In this document: positions 62,127-64,000 of the stretch, piece by piece
Layout of the letters: every line of letters begins with the position of its first letter
Numbering within the stretch: the stretch's first letter is position 1
Assembly: GCA_964016875.1 (NCBI GenBank)
Contig: OZ024722.1
Span: 15,692,576-15,756,575 of the forward strand
DNA: 64,000 nt
Reading direction: 5' to 3'
From: Fallopia convolvulus
Lineage: Eukaryota; Streptophyta; Magnoliopsida; Caryophyllales; Polygonaceae
The notes under the pieces: generated by a model
What the model saw: the letters and a program-made list of their open reading frames with translations, nothing else
The model's database searches: none
What the model was told of the DNA's origin: nothing
Made by a program: the position numbers and the translations under genes

Positions 62127-64000
62127 GCTAATTCCAATTAAATTTCAAGGTGGTGAGAAAGGTTGCGCACTTTTTTACTCGTATATCTCAATCTATTATT
62201 TTATGCAAGAGGCTTAATGGTAGAAGACATGGGGATGTTAGGTGGTCTCAGATTTAATTTTTGTCTCCGTCTTTTTACTTGGACGAAAAATCAAGTCTCA
62301 CCATTCTTCATTCTATTGGACGGAAGTTTCTGTTTTATGTGACTAGCTTATATAGTCACGTTAGTTTCATTTCCTAATAAAGGTAAATGAAAAAAGATAC
62401 AATAATGTTACACTTCCTAGTAAGCTTCAATTGCCAAAAATAATTTTCAATAGGCAAAGTGGCCAATATATTTGTGAAAATTAAATTAAGGATTTTTATG
62501 TGTGACACATTATAAGAAGTCAATTTTGGAAAGAGTTTTTAAATGTGTTATTTATTTTATTTTAAGGTTTTAATTTTCATATTAGGTTTCTGATAATACG
62601 CCCATAGGGAAAGAGTGGTAATTTAAATCATAGTCAAACTTCACTAGCTACTTGGTAGTTGATGATATTCGTAACCATTATTACATCGTGATTTTGAATT
62701 TCCCTTACAATCCATATTGTAATGGCCTAAGTGCCTTGTGGGAAAAAAAAACTATTAAATCTTACTCAACCTACAAAAAAAAACAAATAATTATAAATCT
62801 AACTCAAGCGACAAACAAATAACGTGCTTTAAATTAGTTTGCAATCAAAATAGAAGAATTTAGGAGGATCAAATTCGGTAATTAAATATTTATAAAAACT
62901 TTCGACTTGACTCAAACCTAATTGTCCTAGCCATGCCCTAAGCTTAGAAACTAACCAACCTGATTGACAAGCATATAGGTCAGTTCACATCATTTTTAAC
63001 AAAGAAGGCGTAGAAGTAACGCGCGTGGATCCGTTTTAAGCCACTCCATTGTGTTTGAAAATCCTGAACTTGTAATTTGAATTTTGAGATGGAATATTAT
63101 TATGTGTTATCTCAAGTATATGTTAATTTGATATTAGCACTTCATGAGTTTATCCTCGGTTCCTAATCCAAAAAACATAAGCAAATGTTGTTCGGATAAT
63201 TCGCCACCTCATGATTCAGTATATATACGGCCTAAAACATATACGACCCCTTAAACTTGTGCAGATTTGTCATTTAGACACCTCAACTTTAATTTGTTCT
63301 ATTAAACACCTAAACTTATATTTTCTGTCTTATTGAACACCTGTTATCCGACGTGGCAAAATGCGTGCATTTTAATCGCTCTTGGGCGAGTGAGGGATGT
63401 TAATAAGGAATTTTTAATTACTTTTTTTTTTCTTTTTTTTTCTTCCCTTGAATGTGGATCTAGGGTTTGGAACTCCTTTTAGTCTTCTTTAGCCAGTAGC
63501 CCAGCGGCCAGCACTGCAAAAATTGTCGACTTCCGGCGAGCCGCTCTTCCCTCACCCTCACTCCCACCTCTCAATCTCCACCTCTGCCCCTTCCTCTTCT
63601 TCCCCATGTCGCTAATGGCTAATAATCAAGAACCCCATCAAAGAGCCGATCGGATTCATGCTCCACCAACACCTCCGCCGCCAATAGCTAGTAATCAAGA
63701 TTCAAGATCCCCAACCACCGCTGTCGGGAAATTCACCCTAAGATTACTTCTTCAATTTGACATCTCATAGGGGTCTTAGGGTCCTAGAGAAATTAAGCAA
63801 AGGAATTAAGGGTTTTGAGTCCACCGGGATATTCAACCATCCCGTCTGGGGGCTAAGGCGACATTGACATAGAAGATTATGAGACGGGGTCGGGCAGGGG
63901 AAGCATGTGGTTGTAGGCTGACAAGGCTGCGGTGGGGATGCTAAGAGGGTGGGGGAAGAGTATGAGTTTGGTTCAAGCAGATGAATGCTATTTCTTTTTG
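62127..64000. other. Unassigned sequence at right edge
   Basis: No gene I can support. 63230-63350 has a diverged repeat of about 33 bp (ATTTAGACACCTCAACTTT, TATTAAACACCTAAACTT, TTATTGAACACCT). 63606-63770 is an open 54-codon plus-strand frame with a Pro-rich stretch (APPTPPPPIA) in GC-richer DNA, which could be a gene start or fragment, but nothing supports it further. Confidence 0.35.

Noticed and set aside
1..64000. CRISPR arrays, bacterial operons or ribosome-binding sites
   Set aside because: The window is plant nuclear DNA; the only regularly spaced repeats are LTR cassettes and MITE word arrays, with no direct repeats of constant length and spacing.

Overview
This window looks like nuclear DNA of a flowering plant, probably a eudicot. 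It is AT-rich and dominated by plant-type LTR retrotransposons (Ty1/copia with initiator-Met-tRNA primer sites, and Athila/Tat-like Ty3/gypsy with TGGCGCCGTTGCCGGGGA-type primer sites). It also holds non-autonomous DNA transposons, a decayed Helitron, truncated non-LTR retroposons and broken pentatricopeptide-repeat (PPR) genes. I find no intact host gene. Species cannot be named from this sequence.

The layout is a set of nested insertions, most proven by target-site duplications (TSDs). (1) 1-966: gag start, primer site and 5' LTR of a minus-strand retroelement running off the left edge. (2) 1050-1883: frameshifted PPR fragment fused to a truncated copia element (B, 1884-20566, minus). B carries a 10.5 kb Athila-like element (A, 2900-13371, TSD AAATG) in pol and a 2.6 kb non-autonomous LTR element (C, 15710-18281) in gag. 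(3) 22258-31344: a miniature LTR element (TRIM). Its left LTR is split by a deleted Athila-like element (E, 22373-29973, TSD GTATT) and its right LTR by a solo LTR of the B family. (4) 31475-45202: four MULE-like MITEs (9-10 bp TSDs), a possible Pack-MULE (32272-42129), and a PPR pseudogene split by an Athila-like element (F, 35423-41639, TSD CGCCA) that itself contains a solo LTR (G, TSD AATGT). (5) 45203-64000: a hAT-like MITE; a Helitron helicase pseudogene with its 3' hairpin at 61276-61303, split by copia element H (48156-60345, TSD GAAGG), whose right LTR is split by element I (55324-59867, TSD TCAGT); two short retroposon insertions (18 and 16 bp TSDs); then mostly featureless sequence.

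The most unusual signal spans several elements. The LTRs of the five Athila-like families (A, E, F, G, I) each carry a compact GC-rich cluster of short palindromes 45-115 bp upstream of the TATA box, in otherwise AT-rich DNA. Each family uses its own palindromic word: TCGGGCCCGA, GCACGATCGTGC, CCGCGAGCGCGG, GGTCGTGCACGACC, GCGCGGCCGCGC. F and I share a homologous block next to the cluster yet have different words. This points to a fast-evolving, promoter-proximal, family-specific cassette.

Functionally, element A is the most complete (gag, PR, RT, RNase H, IN in one frame broken only by three TAG codons). E, F and I lack most of pol and could only have moved in trans. H lacks the YVDD part of its reverse transcriptase.
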